NCBI GenBank assembly: GCA_949316235.1
Contig: OX438743.1
Coordinates: 18,411,771-18,475,770 of the forward strand
Reading direction: 5' to 3'
DNA length: 64,000 nt
Source: Oegoconia quadripuncta
Taxonomy: Eukaryota; Arthropoda; Insecta; Lepidoptera; Autostichidae
The notes below the pieces were generated by a model. The model was not told the DNA's origin. It did not search any database and saw only the letters and a program-made list of their open reading frames with translations. Position 1 is the first letter of the stretch. Each line of letters opens with the position of its first letter. The translations under genes were made by a program, and so were the position numbers. Below, piece by piece: positions 23,036 through 35,206 of this stretch.

Positions 23036-23430
23036 GTTTTTTTTTTTCGTTTCATTCTCTCCTCTAGGAGAAGGCAAAGGGGTCTAGCCCATAACAGCCA
23101 TGTCTTATTTCTCTTATTTCTTCAGTTTGTAAGTCAGTCTCAGTCAAAACAAGTAATACGTCGTATACTTGGCGTATACAGAGTGTAGTCCAAGTCTAGT
23201 CACGGTCAAGTCATTCTTGAGTAAAGTGTCAGAATGCTTTACAAAAGATTTTGGCGGCTTCTTGTGGGAACCCGAAGGCTCCGTTACGCACTTAAAAAAT
23301 TTACACTTCCCTTCACTTGTACACCATCACTAACGTTTGCTGCACAATATTCTGCCTTTATTAAGCTTCAAAAGTCAGAATGCACAAATTATAAGAATTA
23401 TAAAGAAAAATGCTACTTCACTACGACATT
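23036..23430 (-). repeat. ~400-bp element D, copy 4 (inverted)
   Basis: Again a full copy, T-run first, 'cattctctcctctaggagaa' to 'aaaaatgctacttcact'. A short duplication ('agagtgtagtccaagtctag') distinguishes it from copy 3. Confidence 0.8.
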
Positions 23431-24211
23431 TTCAATTTCAACTTAGGAAATGTCGAAATCTAACAATTAGCTTTTTTAATTCAATTGGTAAATAAAATAT
23501 AAATTAAGAATCTCCACACTATTGCGTAAAAAGGAACAATTGTGAGTATTGAATATGTGAGTGTTGCTAGTTAAGGATTTTTTTTTACTATAACGTATTT
23601 CATGGTTTATTAAGTTAACTTAGTACTTTTGGGAAGAAGTATATATTACCAACCAACGTTCGTTCTTAGTAGAACAAGTGGCCTAAGTATATTTTATTTT
23701 TAAGCTTTTCTTACGAAACTATTGTGTATTGGTCTAAATAAAAATTCGAAAATTATAAAACTTGTTTTAATCCTAAATCCTTAGATCTTTATTAGCTGCT
23801 ACCTATTCTTAGTTTTACTCACAATTGGCTTAGTTTGCAAACATTTCTAAATATCCATTTACTTACATATAAAAGAAAAGATTGGATATGTTTGCAAACT
23901 GAGTCATCTGTGAGAAGTAAGGTTTTATTTTTCACTATAGAATACTCTAATGCATCCTAAGTACGTATAGCACAATTAGTACCACCCGCCTAATACCAGA
24001 GGGCCGATCGAGTCCATTTTGACTTGACCTCTGACACAGAATAGGTAATAGTGCCTCTGAGGAGAGATTATCACAGTAGAGACAGGCCTTCTTTTCCGGA
24101 TGTATTATTCTACTCTTTGGACGAAAATATGGTAGTCAGTGTTGCCAGCATATAATTTCATAGGCCCCCAAATCATATTTCAAACCAGGCGTTGTTCTTT
24201 TCTAAAGTCCT
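23431..24211. other. AT-rich spacer with a small hairpin element
   Basis: At 23813-23920 the arms 'agtttgcaaacatttctaaa' and 'ggatatgtttgcaaact' form an inverted repeat around a ~35-bp loop, with 'ctcacaatt' and 'ctgtgag' extending it. No gene is seen. Confidence 0.45.
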
Positions 24212-24218
24212 AAATATG

Positions 24219-25122
24219 TGTGTTACACGCATGGACTTATTATTTAAACAGGACTGAGTACTCGCCGCTGAAAAACGAGCCGAGCAGGATGTGTAACGTA
24301 GAGGCCGTTTGTCTCTGTCTAACAGGGTGACCACAATATATTTGTTACTTGGGACAAATGTTGTAATAAAATATTTGTCAAAAAACTTTGGCGTTTTGAC
24401 ATTAGCCGGCGTGAGCCATTTATTTCGCATTTCTTCATTTTTTGGGAAACTGCAATAATAGTACAACAGTCAGGACCCTAATCAATCACACATATTTCAC
24501 ATATTTCGACTCATTTCAAGAATTCATGGGCATCCTACTTCTTTGATTTACAAAAATATTATTTTTAGCTTACCTGTGGAAAGATATGTTGCAACCACCA
24601 TAGGATTCACTTGGGCAAGTATAAACGCAACACTTTTTCACCATTTTACTCCTTTTACTTGTTATGATATAACAAATACTTTAAAAAACTTTTGATGCAA
24701 AGAAAATTCAAAATCACACCGAACCGCCATGACATGACATGCTTTTCAGGGTTACCATAAAAATAACAAAATCGAAATAAAAATGTATGTTTTCTGTTTG
24801 ATTTAAGAATATATGAAAAGAAATTAATGCGAATGTTATTTGTTTATTTATAATTGTTAAAATAACATAAAAATATAAGTGTTTCAATGGAATTTTTGAG
24901 TAGCCAAAACTGTTGATCATAATCATTTTTTTTGCTGGCAAGATGTAAGAACGAGACACACGGCCTCCGTTATTTCTATCTCTCTCGGCTCGGATTTGCC
25001 TTTGTGTATGGTGCATCCAATTTAATACCTTATTGCGTTGACATAGTGATCATTTTCCTAAATGATTCTTTTGATAGTTATCAGTCCTGTTTAAATAATA
25101 AGTCCATGGTTACACGTCTGTT
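24219..25122. mobile_element. Putative non-autonomous DNA transposon with 28-bp inverted repeats
   Basis: The stretch starting 'catggacttattatttaaac' at 24230 is repeated in perfect inverted orientation, ending at about 25109, 28 bases identical. Weaker similarity extends outward ('gttacac'). The ~850 bp between has no recognisable transposase. It could be a MITE or a deletion derivative. Confidence 0.55.
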
Positions 25123-25679
25123 AAAATAAGAGTTCAAGACTACATTTATTAATTTCAGTGACAACAAACTGGTACACAGATGTATGGATCTGTGCGTTTG
25201 TCTTTTGACAGTTATGTTATGATACTGCCGCATTTATTGGTAATAATTGATTTCCATTATCAAAACCTTAAAACAACAATGAATTAAAGTAATGCATTGC
25301 TTTACAGCGAAAAATTGGATGCTATCATCTACATAAATATTCTTGCGTCTTTTCACGTTGTCTAGTGAGATTTTTTCAATCATTTATTTTTTCTTCTGGA
25401 AAACGCCTCATTGGATAACGAAAATTTAACTAATTAAACCATTAGCAAGTTTATTATTATACATTTACTTCTCTGAGACATTTATATACACCGCTTTTTA
25501 TGAGTTGTGGGTTGGTTGTTTGGGGTATATATTAGAATCGACCCCTATATTCCAAGCCAAAAAAGTCATAGACTAAGGTGAATAGGAGGAATAAAATTCC
25601 GCCAATGGGAATAAGAGGTGAAACATTTCTGCCAATATGGCGGAACCCTAACAGCCAATAGGAAGAGGTCACGTGATAG

Positions 25680-26072
25680 TGGTCTTGGATTATCGGGTCG
25701 TACATTATCGGGCTGTACAATATCGACACGGGCAATAATCCACGACCATGTACTTCAAGTATTGGTTGCGCATTATTGGCTGTACATTATCGCCCCGAAC
25801 AAAAAATGCTCAGCCAGGAATGCACAGCCCAATAATGTACGACCCGATAATTCGAGTCAGTGACTGGTCGCGAATTATTGGGTCGTACATTATTTGGCTT
25901 CCAATTATTGGCTGTACATTCCCGGGCCGGGCATTCCCGGTGCGGGGTGATAAACCGAAGCCAGTGAGGAATGTCCGACCCGATAATTCAAGTACATGGT
26001 CGCCGATTATTGGCTGTACAATATCAGGCTGTGCATTACTGGTTGTGCGTTCCTTGGTCGTGCATTATACGG
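25680..26072. repeat. Cluster 2 of short alternating inverted motifs
   Basis: Same word family as 9476-9884 ('ttattggctgtacattat', 'cagccaataatgtacgac' and variants in both orientations). Part of it (about 25998-26051) is almost identical to 9668-9733. It ends 120 bp upstream of the MtnB start codon. Confidence 0.7.
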
Positions 26073-26189
26073 ACTCAAACAAACAATTCTATTGCATACA
26101 TATTATTTTTTTATAATTTGATAAGATAAAGTGTAAATAGTGACAACTTACTATTCCGAGTGGGTTATCATAGGTTAGTCAACGGAATA

Positions 26190-29100
26190 ATGTCTGAACT
26201 CGGAGCGGTAAGTTAAATAATTTACATAATATTTATTAAGGGGGATATACCTACTCTTTTAAATAATCCTAATTTATCATAGTTTTAAATTGTAGGTAAT
26301 TAATGCCAGTTCCCTCAGAACCTTATACGGTCCAACTTGTAGAATTGAATTTTTCTATAACTTTTTGTTGTGGCTCTCCATCGTATCCCAGCCATCACTT
26401 TAGTTATGTATCTATCTTTTTCTGCGCCCCCGTATCCACAATCTGATCGACTTTATTAAACGAAACACTATAGTAAAAGGTCTTGGAATTTTTTTATTTT
26501 TTAACTCTGCATGACCCCAAGTATTTTTTTGATATCATCAGATAAGAGACTACAAATACAAATACATTTATTTTGCTCTAAATGTGGTACACATATCTTA
26601 TTTTGTAGGGATTAACTTTTGATCAGCGCACTAATTGTCTCTGTGTAACTCATGTCAAATTACGAGTGAGCAAGCAAGATGGGTCGGAGCAGAACCCACT
26701 CAGATTGCTTTGGTTCAGATTTTTATTATTTTTATGGCAGAATGAGCTCAACAACTGGTCGGAGGAAGTTATGCTGTATAGCTATGTGTTCAAGTTAACG
26801 AGTCTTGAAATATAACATATAACTACTTATTTTTTTGATCGTACAGAGCAATATTAGTTAACTACAAGAGTAGACTTGTAAAAACAAAAGGAAGATGTGC
26901 TACAACAAAGACACTCCCTTGCCTCAGATCAAACAATTCAGATTTCATCAAATACACTTCTTATGATTAATCGATTGCTGATATCATATACCTGGTCCAT
27001 TTGACTGCAGAAGAATAAAAAATAATTTTCTCTCGCTCAATAATTTTTAGGGTACACTTTAGGCTGCACCTTGATCACAATCTGACTTAAACTTTTGCAG
27101 GAACATCCAAGGAATTTGATACCAGAACTGTGCAAACAGTTCTACCATCTGGGATGGGTTACTGGAACGGGTGGTGGCATCTCTATAAAGCAGGAGTAAA
27201 TATTTACCTTATTTCACCTAGAATTTTACAGAAACCCTTGCTGCTGCTAAAAGGAATTATGAGTAATACCTAATTGTCAGTGAAGTAGACAGGATTTTAC
27301 GATAGGTCCTAAGTTTTTTTGTAATCATCTAAGAAGAGACGCTATCACGTTTCTATTACTGTGTCCCAAGTTGGAGAGTGAGTTTTTAGTAAGGCCCCAG
27401 AATGATAATAAAGGAAACTGGACATTTTTAGGATAGGTTCGTATTTCAGAATGTTGCTCAAGCGTAGATCTGCGCTTGAGCATAGTTAGAAAGAGATGCT
27501 GCTATACTAGTTACATAAAGCTGTCCCTTTTTAACTGTCTTCAAGCAGAGATCTCTGCTTGAACAACATTCAGTAATATGGGCCTTAGTCCTAAATAATA
27601 CTAAACTGATACTTTCTTCTAAAAGTTATTTTAATTCTTCACATATAAAATAAACTATGCCTAGACAGACAGATGGACATACTTAGCAAGTCTTTAAGGG
27701 TGCCTAGTTTGCCTATGGAACCCTAACAATGTGGTTGAACATGATTAACTTTCTTCTCATATGGAAGGTTTCGATGAGATCTACCTAACATGACATAATT
27801 GAACTGCCAAAAATAAAACAATATACTTCAGTAAGGTTTCGTTGTCTAAGTCATTAGCGCATCAACAAATCTTATGGGAACCATTTGGCGATAAACCCTA
27901 TCTAAAAAATTTATTATCAAAATCTATTAATAATTGACAAAGATATCTCGTAACAAACATAAAGTACCGTCCAATTGGGAACCTCCTCCTTTTTTAAAGG
28001 TGTTAAAAATATGTTAATTTTTGTTGTTGAAATAAAGATATTATTATTATTATTATATAAATGTCACTAATTTTAACCATTTTCAAGTAAAACATAGTGA
28101 CATAGTAATTTTTGTTTACAGAAAAGTACAATGGCAACACCAATACACACAACCACTAAAGCTGATAGTATTTAAGCAGCTCACTGCCCAAGCACCACCA
28201 AGCTTTAATTAAATATGACAATACTTATGTGTAATTTCTTTACAGGGGAAAAATTTACATAGCACCGTCAGGAGTGCAAAAGGAGAGAATTCAATCTGAT
28301 GATATGTTTGTACAGACTATAGATGATGAGGATTTGGAGTTGCCACCGCCTGAAAAAAGGTATACCCCTAATCTGTATATAATATAATTGGGAGCAACTC
28401 TTTGTGCGATTGACAATTGTATAACAAAATTTATTTCACTTTACAAACTCATTTATTTCATTAAAAAATATAAATTGAAACAGAATAAAAACTCCAGACT
28501 GCTTAACATGTTAACGGACACTGGACTGCGATAGCAGTCATAAAAGATTAAACCAGCCAATAGGGTTGGTGTGCTCAGCATCTTTATGGCTGCTATGGCA
28601 GTCCTGTGTCCATTTACGTGTAAAGGAAAAAGTGCGGCCATCTTTGACTGTGCGTGTGTATTTGTGGAATGAAGAAATTATAGACTGCATTGTCTGAAAA
28701 TCTGGTTTCACATACCAGCATGATATCTATATGAATTGTGATTATAATAGTAAATAATTATTGTTTTCATTTTGACATAATTGTTGGTGTTACACTTGAT
28801 GGTGGAATTGGATCATTTGTGTTGTTTTTGGATGTGCTGTAGCTAGATTGATAATTTGATCCAATTCTCAAATCTGGAATACATTTTTCTGATTAATAAT
28901 AATGAAATTCAGTGAGCAGTTTCAGTAACCATAAATAGCCTATATGTCAGTCACATTATTTATTTTTTAATTTCAAGTGTTTCAGGAGCAGCATCCTTGT
29001 CAGGTTGTCCTAGGACATAGGCCTTCTCTATCGATTTCCAATCCACCCTATCGCGAGCAGCTCTTCTCTCTTGTTGTGGAAAGACATCTTTTTATCGGAT

Positions 29101-32100
29101 TTTCCCTCTTCTTTTCGCCTCCTTGGGTACCACCTTGACACATGTTGGGTCCACTTGTCTACTTTGGATCACCATCATGTGTCCTGTTAATGGTTTTAAA
29201 TACATCTCCCACCTTGGTTAATTATCTGATTTCTAATTTCCATATGTATTGTTTCTTAAGAGGGACTATTCCGTCCAGTGGCAGTCATTGGATAAATTGA
29301 GATTTATTTTTAAATAAGTATAGAATAAATGAAAAACATCACGCTAACCAGCACTCGACGAGCCTAAAAGCTAATAAATAATACCTTATAGCTCTGTTAG
29401 GGGATATTTTTCAGAATTCACGATTATAAAAACGAGTGGTTGGTTTTATCAATAATTTTAAATTCTCCAAAGTAACCTTAATTACAATACAATACTAATA
29501 CACTTTATTGCACAACAAAATTACTTAATTAAATCTATTATTTATAATTAGCCTTATTGCGTTTCGAGTGATATAATTTCATCGTTATCGTTTACGTTCT
29601 GACGTATGATTGGTTGACACATCGCTCGCCGGCAATTTGACGGTTTCTCATTGGTCAACGTAATCGATGACGATATCGATGAAGTTACGTAATCTAAGGG
29701 CTGATCTTAATTTCGAATCGTCGAAGTAAACTAGGAAAACATGACTCCTTCCTAATCCTAATCGCCGATGAGGTTACATAATCATTTATGCTGTATTTAA
29801 AAAAAATCTTAATGTGAGCGTTACTGCACGGATTAAGCCCTCTTAATACTTATGCATACATACATAACGTCACGACCTTTATCCCAAATGGGGTGGTCAG
29901 AGATATCCCAAATAATAGTGTTTGGGTGTTCCAAACATTAAAAGTTTAATTATTGAAACTACATCCATGGTTCACCTTATGGAATATACAGAAATGCACA
30001 CGTGACAGGGGGTGAGCCCATTGCCGTTGAAACGTGCAAAACTGTAGATGTTTTTGATGGAAAGTTCCTTAGTTGCCTTTTACGACACCCACGGGAAGGG
30101 ACGGGTTGGTCTATTCTATTTGAGTGACGAAACCACACAGCACTAACACTTATCATAACTACATCCATTGGTGTCGATTCGGATGTACACCAACTAAAAA
30201 CCAGTTTTGGAGTGGTGCCGTCGCATCGTACTGTTCCAGGAAGAAAGAGACAGTACTACTTTAAAACTGGTTTCAGTTTAGTAGGTGTACATCCGAATCG
30301 ACACCATTGATCATTGAATATTATTTCTTGTGAATAACCAACAGAAACCATAGATGCAAATTATCTATTTTTTTTATGCACAACGGATTGCTACTTGACC
30401 TCAATCTCACCTGATGTTAAGTGAAGATGAGGTCGAAGGTGGAAGCGTACTGACCCGGGTATCTTAATTAATTAGTGAATATGTCTGCCATGACTGCTCC
30501 CAATTATTCTTTCCGTTATCGTTGGTGTAAATAATCTTCCAGACTAACGAAGAGCCAGTGCACGCCTCTGTTTTTGATCGCGTACCGCGAGCGCGGCGCG
30601 GGCGCAGTAATCCACACCCATTCGCCTCACGCCGTCCGCTGCACGCTGCTCTACGGCAACGAGTTCGTCATCACACACCAGGAGATGATCAAGGTTCAAA
30701 TTAACAATATTATCCTTATTATAACTACAGTTCCACAGTCTCACTGATCAGCAAACCATATAGGCCACCTATTGTTTATCCGTCAATAGAGAATATGAAA
30801 GTCGGTTTGTTTTTTTTTATGCACAACGAGTTGGTACCTCAAGACCTCAATCACACCTGATGTTAAGTGAAGATGGGGTCGAAAGTGGAAGCGTACTGAC
30901 CCGTAAACCCCAACACATTTGGGGGACTGGCTATCTTATCTTTGACAACCGGAACACAACAATCCTATTAACATTACTGCTTGGCGGCAGATTTAGATAA
31001 GATGGTGGTAGCTAGCCTGGCCGACATTTAAAATGCCCTACCACCAACCAAACCGAGTACTTAAACATGTACCCCACTAGGGATCGAACGCGCGACCTCC
31101 GAATCTTAAACCCAATGTTTTCATTGAGCCATGGAGGCGATTTGATTTCTATCAGTGATCCGTACCCTTTCACCTTATGCGTGAAGCGTACCAGCTCTAC
31201 GGTGGCAAGTTCATTGCCACCTTGAACCAGAAAATGATCAAGGTTCAAGATTTGTTGTGGCCATTAAGCCATATGTTTCCTCAAGCTAGCAGTAATCACA
31301 CGCATTCGCCTAATAGCATCGACCTTTTTGGATTTATTACCTAAAATACTTTCTTTCTTTCTAATAGGTATGCTTACCCACATGCCCTTTGATTACATTA
31401 GTACTTTTAGGTGGCACAAACAGGATACAACCTATAATTTGGCACAGATTTCATATTAGTCAATCGCAATCAGTGTAGTACTATATTAATTCGGTGTCAG
31501 TGTCTTATCTTCACAATCGGACAGCCCCCGTAGCTTGACAGGCGCCTTAAACTTTTTGTCGCGCGAGATAATATTTGTCCCGCTCATTCACTTGGACGAA
31601 ATATACATCTATCCCACTCTCACCCCTACGTCGAGTGCGACAAATGATGCCTTGCTTCGCAAGCAGGCATTCATGGTTTATCAAATTACATATGCCTAAT
31701 TACCTCGCGAAAAAAATGGAAAAATGTTGTATTATGTATCAAATCAAAAAATAATTATTTCATAGGAAGACTGTGATCTGTTTGTATTTCTTATGTTATC
31801 TAACTAATGTTATAAATGCGAAAGTTTGGATGATTGTTTGTAAAACGGATAAATAACATATAGACAATGTAATATAAAATGTACTGTAAGATAGTTACAA
31901 TATTTCTCAGTAAGTGAATATCTGTATTCTTTAGAGAAATAAAGATGTAACCGTAATATTTTCAAATGCATGACTAGTGGCCACCTGACAGTCAGTGTTT
32001 TAACACGCTCATGCAGGCCACTGAGTTGGCTTAACGATTGCCTTCAATTGAAAACAACAGGAACTGACTATTTAACGCACCGTCCGAAACACGGAAACAC

Positions 32101-34974
32101 TTGTAATAAAATGCTACTACTGGTCACCCATCCAAGGACTGACCGCGCCAGATATGCTTAACTTCGCTAATCGAAAACAAAGCCACGAGTGCTTCCTGAT
32201 GGACTTTCTCTTAAATTTAAGAGCTTATGCTCTTGTCGGAGGAGTCCTTTCCGATGGACATCTATTCCTTATAATATCTCAGACACAAAACAAAACCATT
32301 AATTCTCAATTTCAGGGCATTAAAGACGCGGTCCTCGACCGTAACCTCCGCTACGACGAGAAACTAATTGTACCAATAATAGAGAACACACCATTCGAGA
32401 AAGATCTCGCCAGCAGTATGGAGGGGGCGGTGAGGAAGTACCCAGGCACCAGTGCAGTGCTTGTGAGGCGGCATGGGGTCTACGTGTGGGGAGATACGTG
32501 GCAGAAAGCGAAGACTATGTAAGACGCAACTTGTTTTCAACCACTGTCATCACTGGCTCAATGTTCTTCATTAAAAATACTTTTAGAAACAAGTTTTTAA
32601 TGCTCCATCATGCTCATCATCATCATCAGCCCGTAAACATCCCACTGCAGGGATATAGGCATTGCCTCGTATATGAGGGAGTATGGGCCATAGTCCACCA
32701 CGCTGGTCGAATGCGGGTTGGGGACTTCACATGCCTTTGATTTTTATTTCTGGCATACAGGTTTCCTCACGATGTTTTCCTTCACCGTTTTAAGAGCAGT
32801 CGGATAAATGCACATAAGTAATTAAATTTAATAAAAAAACTCATTGGTACATGGGAATCTCTGGGAATCGAACCTGGACCTCCTAAATTGGGAGACTGCA
32901 TCTTAACAGCTGAGCCACCGACGTGCTCCATCATGCTCATCACATAATTATTTTAGTACAAAGACGAGTAATATAAAGTCCACCAAGGAGTTCCAGCAGC
33001 AATCTTCTGGCTCCACCTTCCGATCGTCATCATGTGTAATCGAAAGTGATCATGACAACAAAACACACTAGCCCAAATTCGGCTATCTTGCCATTTGCAC
33101 TCAGAGTAACCGCCTCCGTGGCTCAATGTAAACAACATTGGGTTTACGATTCGGAGGTCGCGGGTTCGATCCCCAGCGGGGTACATGTTTAAGTACTCGG
33201 TTTGGCTGGTGGCAGGGCATTTTAAATGTCCGCCTGGCTAGCTACCACCATGTTATCTAAATCTACCGCCAAGCAGCAATGTTAATAGCATTGTTGTGTA
33301 TGTGTTCCGGTTTGTCAGAGATTAGATAGCCAGTCCCCCAAATGTGTTGGGGTTTCCGGGTCAGTACGCTTCCACCTTCGACCTCATCTTTACTTAACAT
33401 CAGGTGTGATTTAGGTCAAGTACCAACCCGTTTAGCATAAAAAAAAATATCCTTGGACATACACATAGCGCCATCTAGTTCAATACTAAGTAACTTAGCT
33501 TGTATTATGGATACCGGATGGTTGATATACTACACAAATAAATAGTTTTTCTAACAAATGCATACATTGAAACATCCATAATCGGGTGCACGTGCCCGTA
33601 TTCATCATACAAGCATTTTAGTATCATCTTATTTAAGAGCCCTGCTCTTGTCGGTGGAATTTTGGTATAACAGTCAGGATTTTAAACCACACCAAACAGG
33701 TCATCGAATTAGCCACAGGACGTTCACTCTCTGAACATAGCCATCTCGCATAAATTTCCAAAGCGACTACTTGGAAGGTGCCTGCATCCCGCGGGACGCC
33801 TTACACTCTAGCAGCTAGCAATCTAGAACTTTAATGCCCCACTGTCATCAATTCTTCGAGCTAAGTGCGTGACCCACTACTTACTACGCACTTTCACTCT
33901 AGGATTTATTCGTTGCAATTCCATCGCTACTGTTTCTTAACGCCCGTCATGACCAGTGGCGGAACCTTCATATAAGCTCAAAAGCCCGGCTTGCCTTGCT
34001 AAATACTTGATCAGAAATATTAACTATTTAAACAGTCTTGGAAATCTATGATTTAAACAATGGCTCTTGTCAAAGTGAAACGTGGTCACCTATATGATTT
34101 CACTAGCTGTGTAAAAACTACAAGCACAATGGTGTCGTTTCGGATGTACACCAACTAAACTAAAAAAAAACTAAAATCAGTTTTAAAGTAGCACTGTCTC
34201 TCTTTCTCCCTGGAAGAGTACGATGCGACGGCACCACTCCAAAACTGGTTTTAGTTGGTGTACGTCCGAATCGACACCATTGTCGTGCTTGCTCTATTTT
34301 GAAACCCTAGCATGACATCATATATACCTGTCACTAAGATAGGTGTAACGCACTATTCCTTTGATGTTACCTTAGAATGACTGTATTATGTAGATACTTT
34401 ATTAAATGGAGCTGAATGCGCAAAAAACGCCTAAAGCATTTTATATATCCTATCATGCACTCCATGGTGGAAGGAGCCTGATGACCTATACTCGTAATAC
34501 TGGTGTTTCAATCTATCTGTCTCCCACAATTATAATTTTAAGCTGATTTTAAATAATATAAGTTGCTACTCTTTTAGTGAAGTAAATAATCATAATTATA
34601 TTACTAGCTTTCCGCCCGCGGCTTCGCCTGCATGGAGTAATTTGTTTATCCCGCGGGAACTACTCACTTTGTCGGGATGAAATACATCCTATGTATATTC
34701 TACCTATATACCAAATTTCATCCAAATCCGTTCATCCGTTTCGCCGTGCAACAAACAAATATCCAAGCTTAAGTTACATACGTCTTTGTCTCTAGAAAAT
34801 GTTACTTATTGCTTTAAAATTCTCATTATAAAATATATGCTTGCCTCAAATAATGTTACCCATTTTCATTCCAGGGCGGAATGTTACGACTATTTGTTCG
34901 AGATGGCTGTTGAAATGAGGAAGTTGGGACTGGACCCCACACTCCCGGACACCGATGTTAAAAATGGACATTGA
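26190..34974 (+). CDS. APIP: Methylthioribulose-1-phosphate dehydratase (MtnB/APIP)
   Basis: Six exons, 26190-26207, 27101-27195, 28246-28359, 30543-30693, 32316-32518 and 34875-34974, join in phase with GT/AG borders to give 226 residues, the usual length of the animal enzyme. It is a class II aldolase-fold, zinc-dependent cytosolic enzyme that removes water from 5-methylthioribulose-1-phosphate in the methionine salvage pathway. Visible family motifs are [13 protein letters not shown] near the N-terminus, [14 protein letters not shown], the zinc-binding IHTHS, the ITHQEMIKG segment with the likely catalytic Glu, [14 protein letters not shown], and [15 protein letters not shown] with the third zinc His. 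The first exon gives only six residues (MSELGA), shorter than in some relatives, so an upstream start is possible. Its introns carry SINEs, MITEs and LINE pieces. Confidence 0.95.
27437..27585. repeat. MITE family M6
   Basis: About 150 bp with inverted ends ('cagaatgttgctcaagcg' on the left and 'gcttgaacaacattcagta' on the right). Each end also holds an internal palindrome around 'agatct'. It lies in MtnB intron 2. A left-end fragment recurs at 61430-61480. Confidence 0.6.
28000..28057 (+). repeat. LINE 3' tail with ATT repeats
   Basis: 'gttgaaataaagatattatt' followed by (att)n, the usual end of a truncated lepidopteran LINE. In MtnB intron 2. Confidence 0.5.
28990..29225. repeat. RTE-like LINE 3' region, decayed
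   Basis: Contains 'ggacataggccttctctatc' and 'gcgagcagctcttctctctt' type blocks common to RTE 3' ends in Lepidoptera. No open frame survives. In MtnB intron 3. Confidence 0.45.
29573..29700. repeat. MITE family M3, copy 2
   Basis: Reverse orientation of the 3731-3876 element: 'catcgttatcgtttacgttc' at the left, 'cgatatcgatgaagttacgt' at the right. In MtnB intron 3. Confidence 0.65.
29860..30165 (-). repeat. Dispersed ~300-bp repeat R4
   Basis: Blocks 'cgacctttatcccaaatggg', 'aacgtgcaaaactgtagatg' and 'cttttacgacacccacggga' recur at 38750-38999 (opposite strand) and 48450-48650. Copies lack coding capacity. Possibly a SINE-like element. In MtnB intron 3. Confidence 0.6.
30168..30308. repeat. 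MITE family M1, copy 1
   Basis: About 140 bp with terminal inverted repeats beginning 'tggtgtcgattcggatgtac'. The interior includes 'ggtgccgtcgcatcgtactg' and 'agaaagagacagtactactt'. Other copies are at 34130-34280 and 53251-53392, with a half copy at about 45433-45493. Confidence 0.75.
30368..30462 (-). repeat. SINE-A 3' fragment
   Basis: Reverse-oriented tail and adjacent body up to 'gaagcgtactgacccgg'. It ends 80 bp before MtnB exon 4. Confidence 0.75.
30809..31141 (-). repeat. SINE-A, full length
   Basis: Runs from the T-run tail at 30809 to the tRNA-like head at 31141, about 330 bp, with box-B-like 'ggatcgaacgcgcgacct' in reverse. In MtnB intron 4. Confidence 0.82.
31521..31655. repeat. 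MITE family M4, copy 1
   Basis: Contains 'ttgtcgcgcgagataatatt' and 'gtcgagtgcgacaaatgatg'. The related copy at 46853-47060 is in opposite orientation. In MtnB intron 4. Confidence 0.55.
32617..32926 (-). repeat. SINE-C (tRNA head, RTE-like tail)
   Basis: The head is at 32926 on the minus strand with a box-B-like 'gggaatcgaacctggacctc' in reverse. The other end carries the RTE-type tail 'cagcccgtaaacatcccact' preceded by (cat)n. This is the typical build of a lepidopteran SINE mobilised by RTE. In MtnB intron 5. Confidence 0.75.
33108..33449 (+). repeat. SINE-A, full length
   Basis: The best complete copy, about 340 bp. Box-A-like 'gtggctcaatgt' and box B 'gggttcgatcccc' lie in the first 75 bp, followed by the body and 'gcataaaaaaa' tail. 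In MtnB intron 5. Confidence 0.85.
34130..34280. repeat. MITE family M1, copy 2
   Basis: Opposite orientation to copy 1, with the same inverted ends, plus an extra 'ctaaaaaaaaactaaa' stretch near the left end. In MtnB intron 5. Confidence 0.75.
34604..34770 (-). mobile_element. Helitron fragment
   Basis: Keeps the CTAG 3' end with its host T and the 'tccgcccgcggcttcgcctg' hairpin region. The 5' end is missing. Last repeat before MtnB exon 6. Confidence 0.6.
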
Positions 34975-35206
34975 CAAACCACTAACTGGGATCACGCTAC
35001 TCCACAACCCTTGATTGATATAATACGCAGGTACCTCGTCCAAGTAAGTCCAAGACTCAAAACACTCATAGATGTAAGTTAAAATGCGATCTAACGTATT
35101 CACTGAAGTCTGGGTTGTACTTGGTAGATTTCTTTTTAAATTTGTTTGGTTGCCACCGATGGAGAAAGTCTATAGAGGCGCTTCGGCGGAACATCATGAG
35201 GAAATA
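34975..35206. other. MtnB 3' flank
   Basis: Likely 3' UTR of MtnB. No clear AATAAA lies within the first 100 bases. Nothing else seen. Confidence 0.4.

Noticed and set aside
25532..26116. Open frames on both strands over cluster 2
   Set aside because: Same repeat words as cluster 1 are open in several frames at once, so they are not genes.
32154..32740. Long plus-strand frames 32154-32522 and 32486-32740
   Set aside because: Only 32316-32518 is an MtnB exon. The upstream part is intron and the second frame runs through intron and a SINE-C.
33108..33190. Possible tRNA gene
   Set aside because: It is the head of the SINE-A family. The same head and body recur in at least five places.
34846..35103. 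85-codon minus-strand frame
   Set aside because: Antisense shadow of MtnB exon 6 and its 3' flank.
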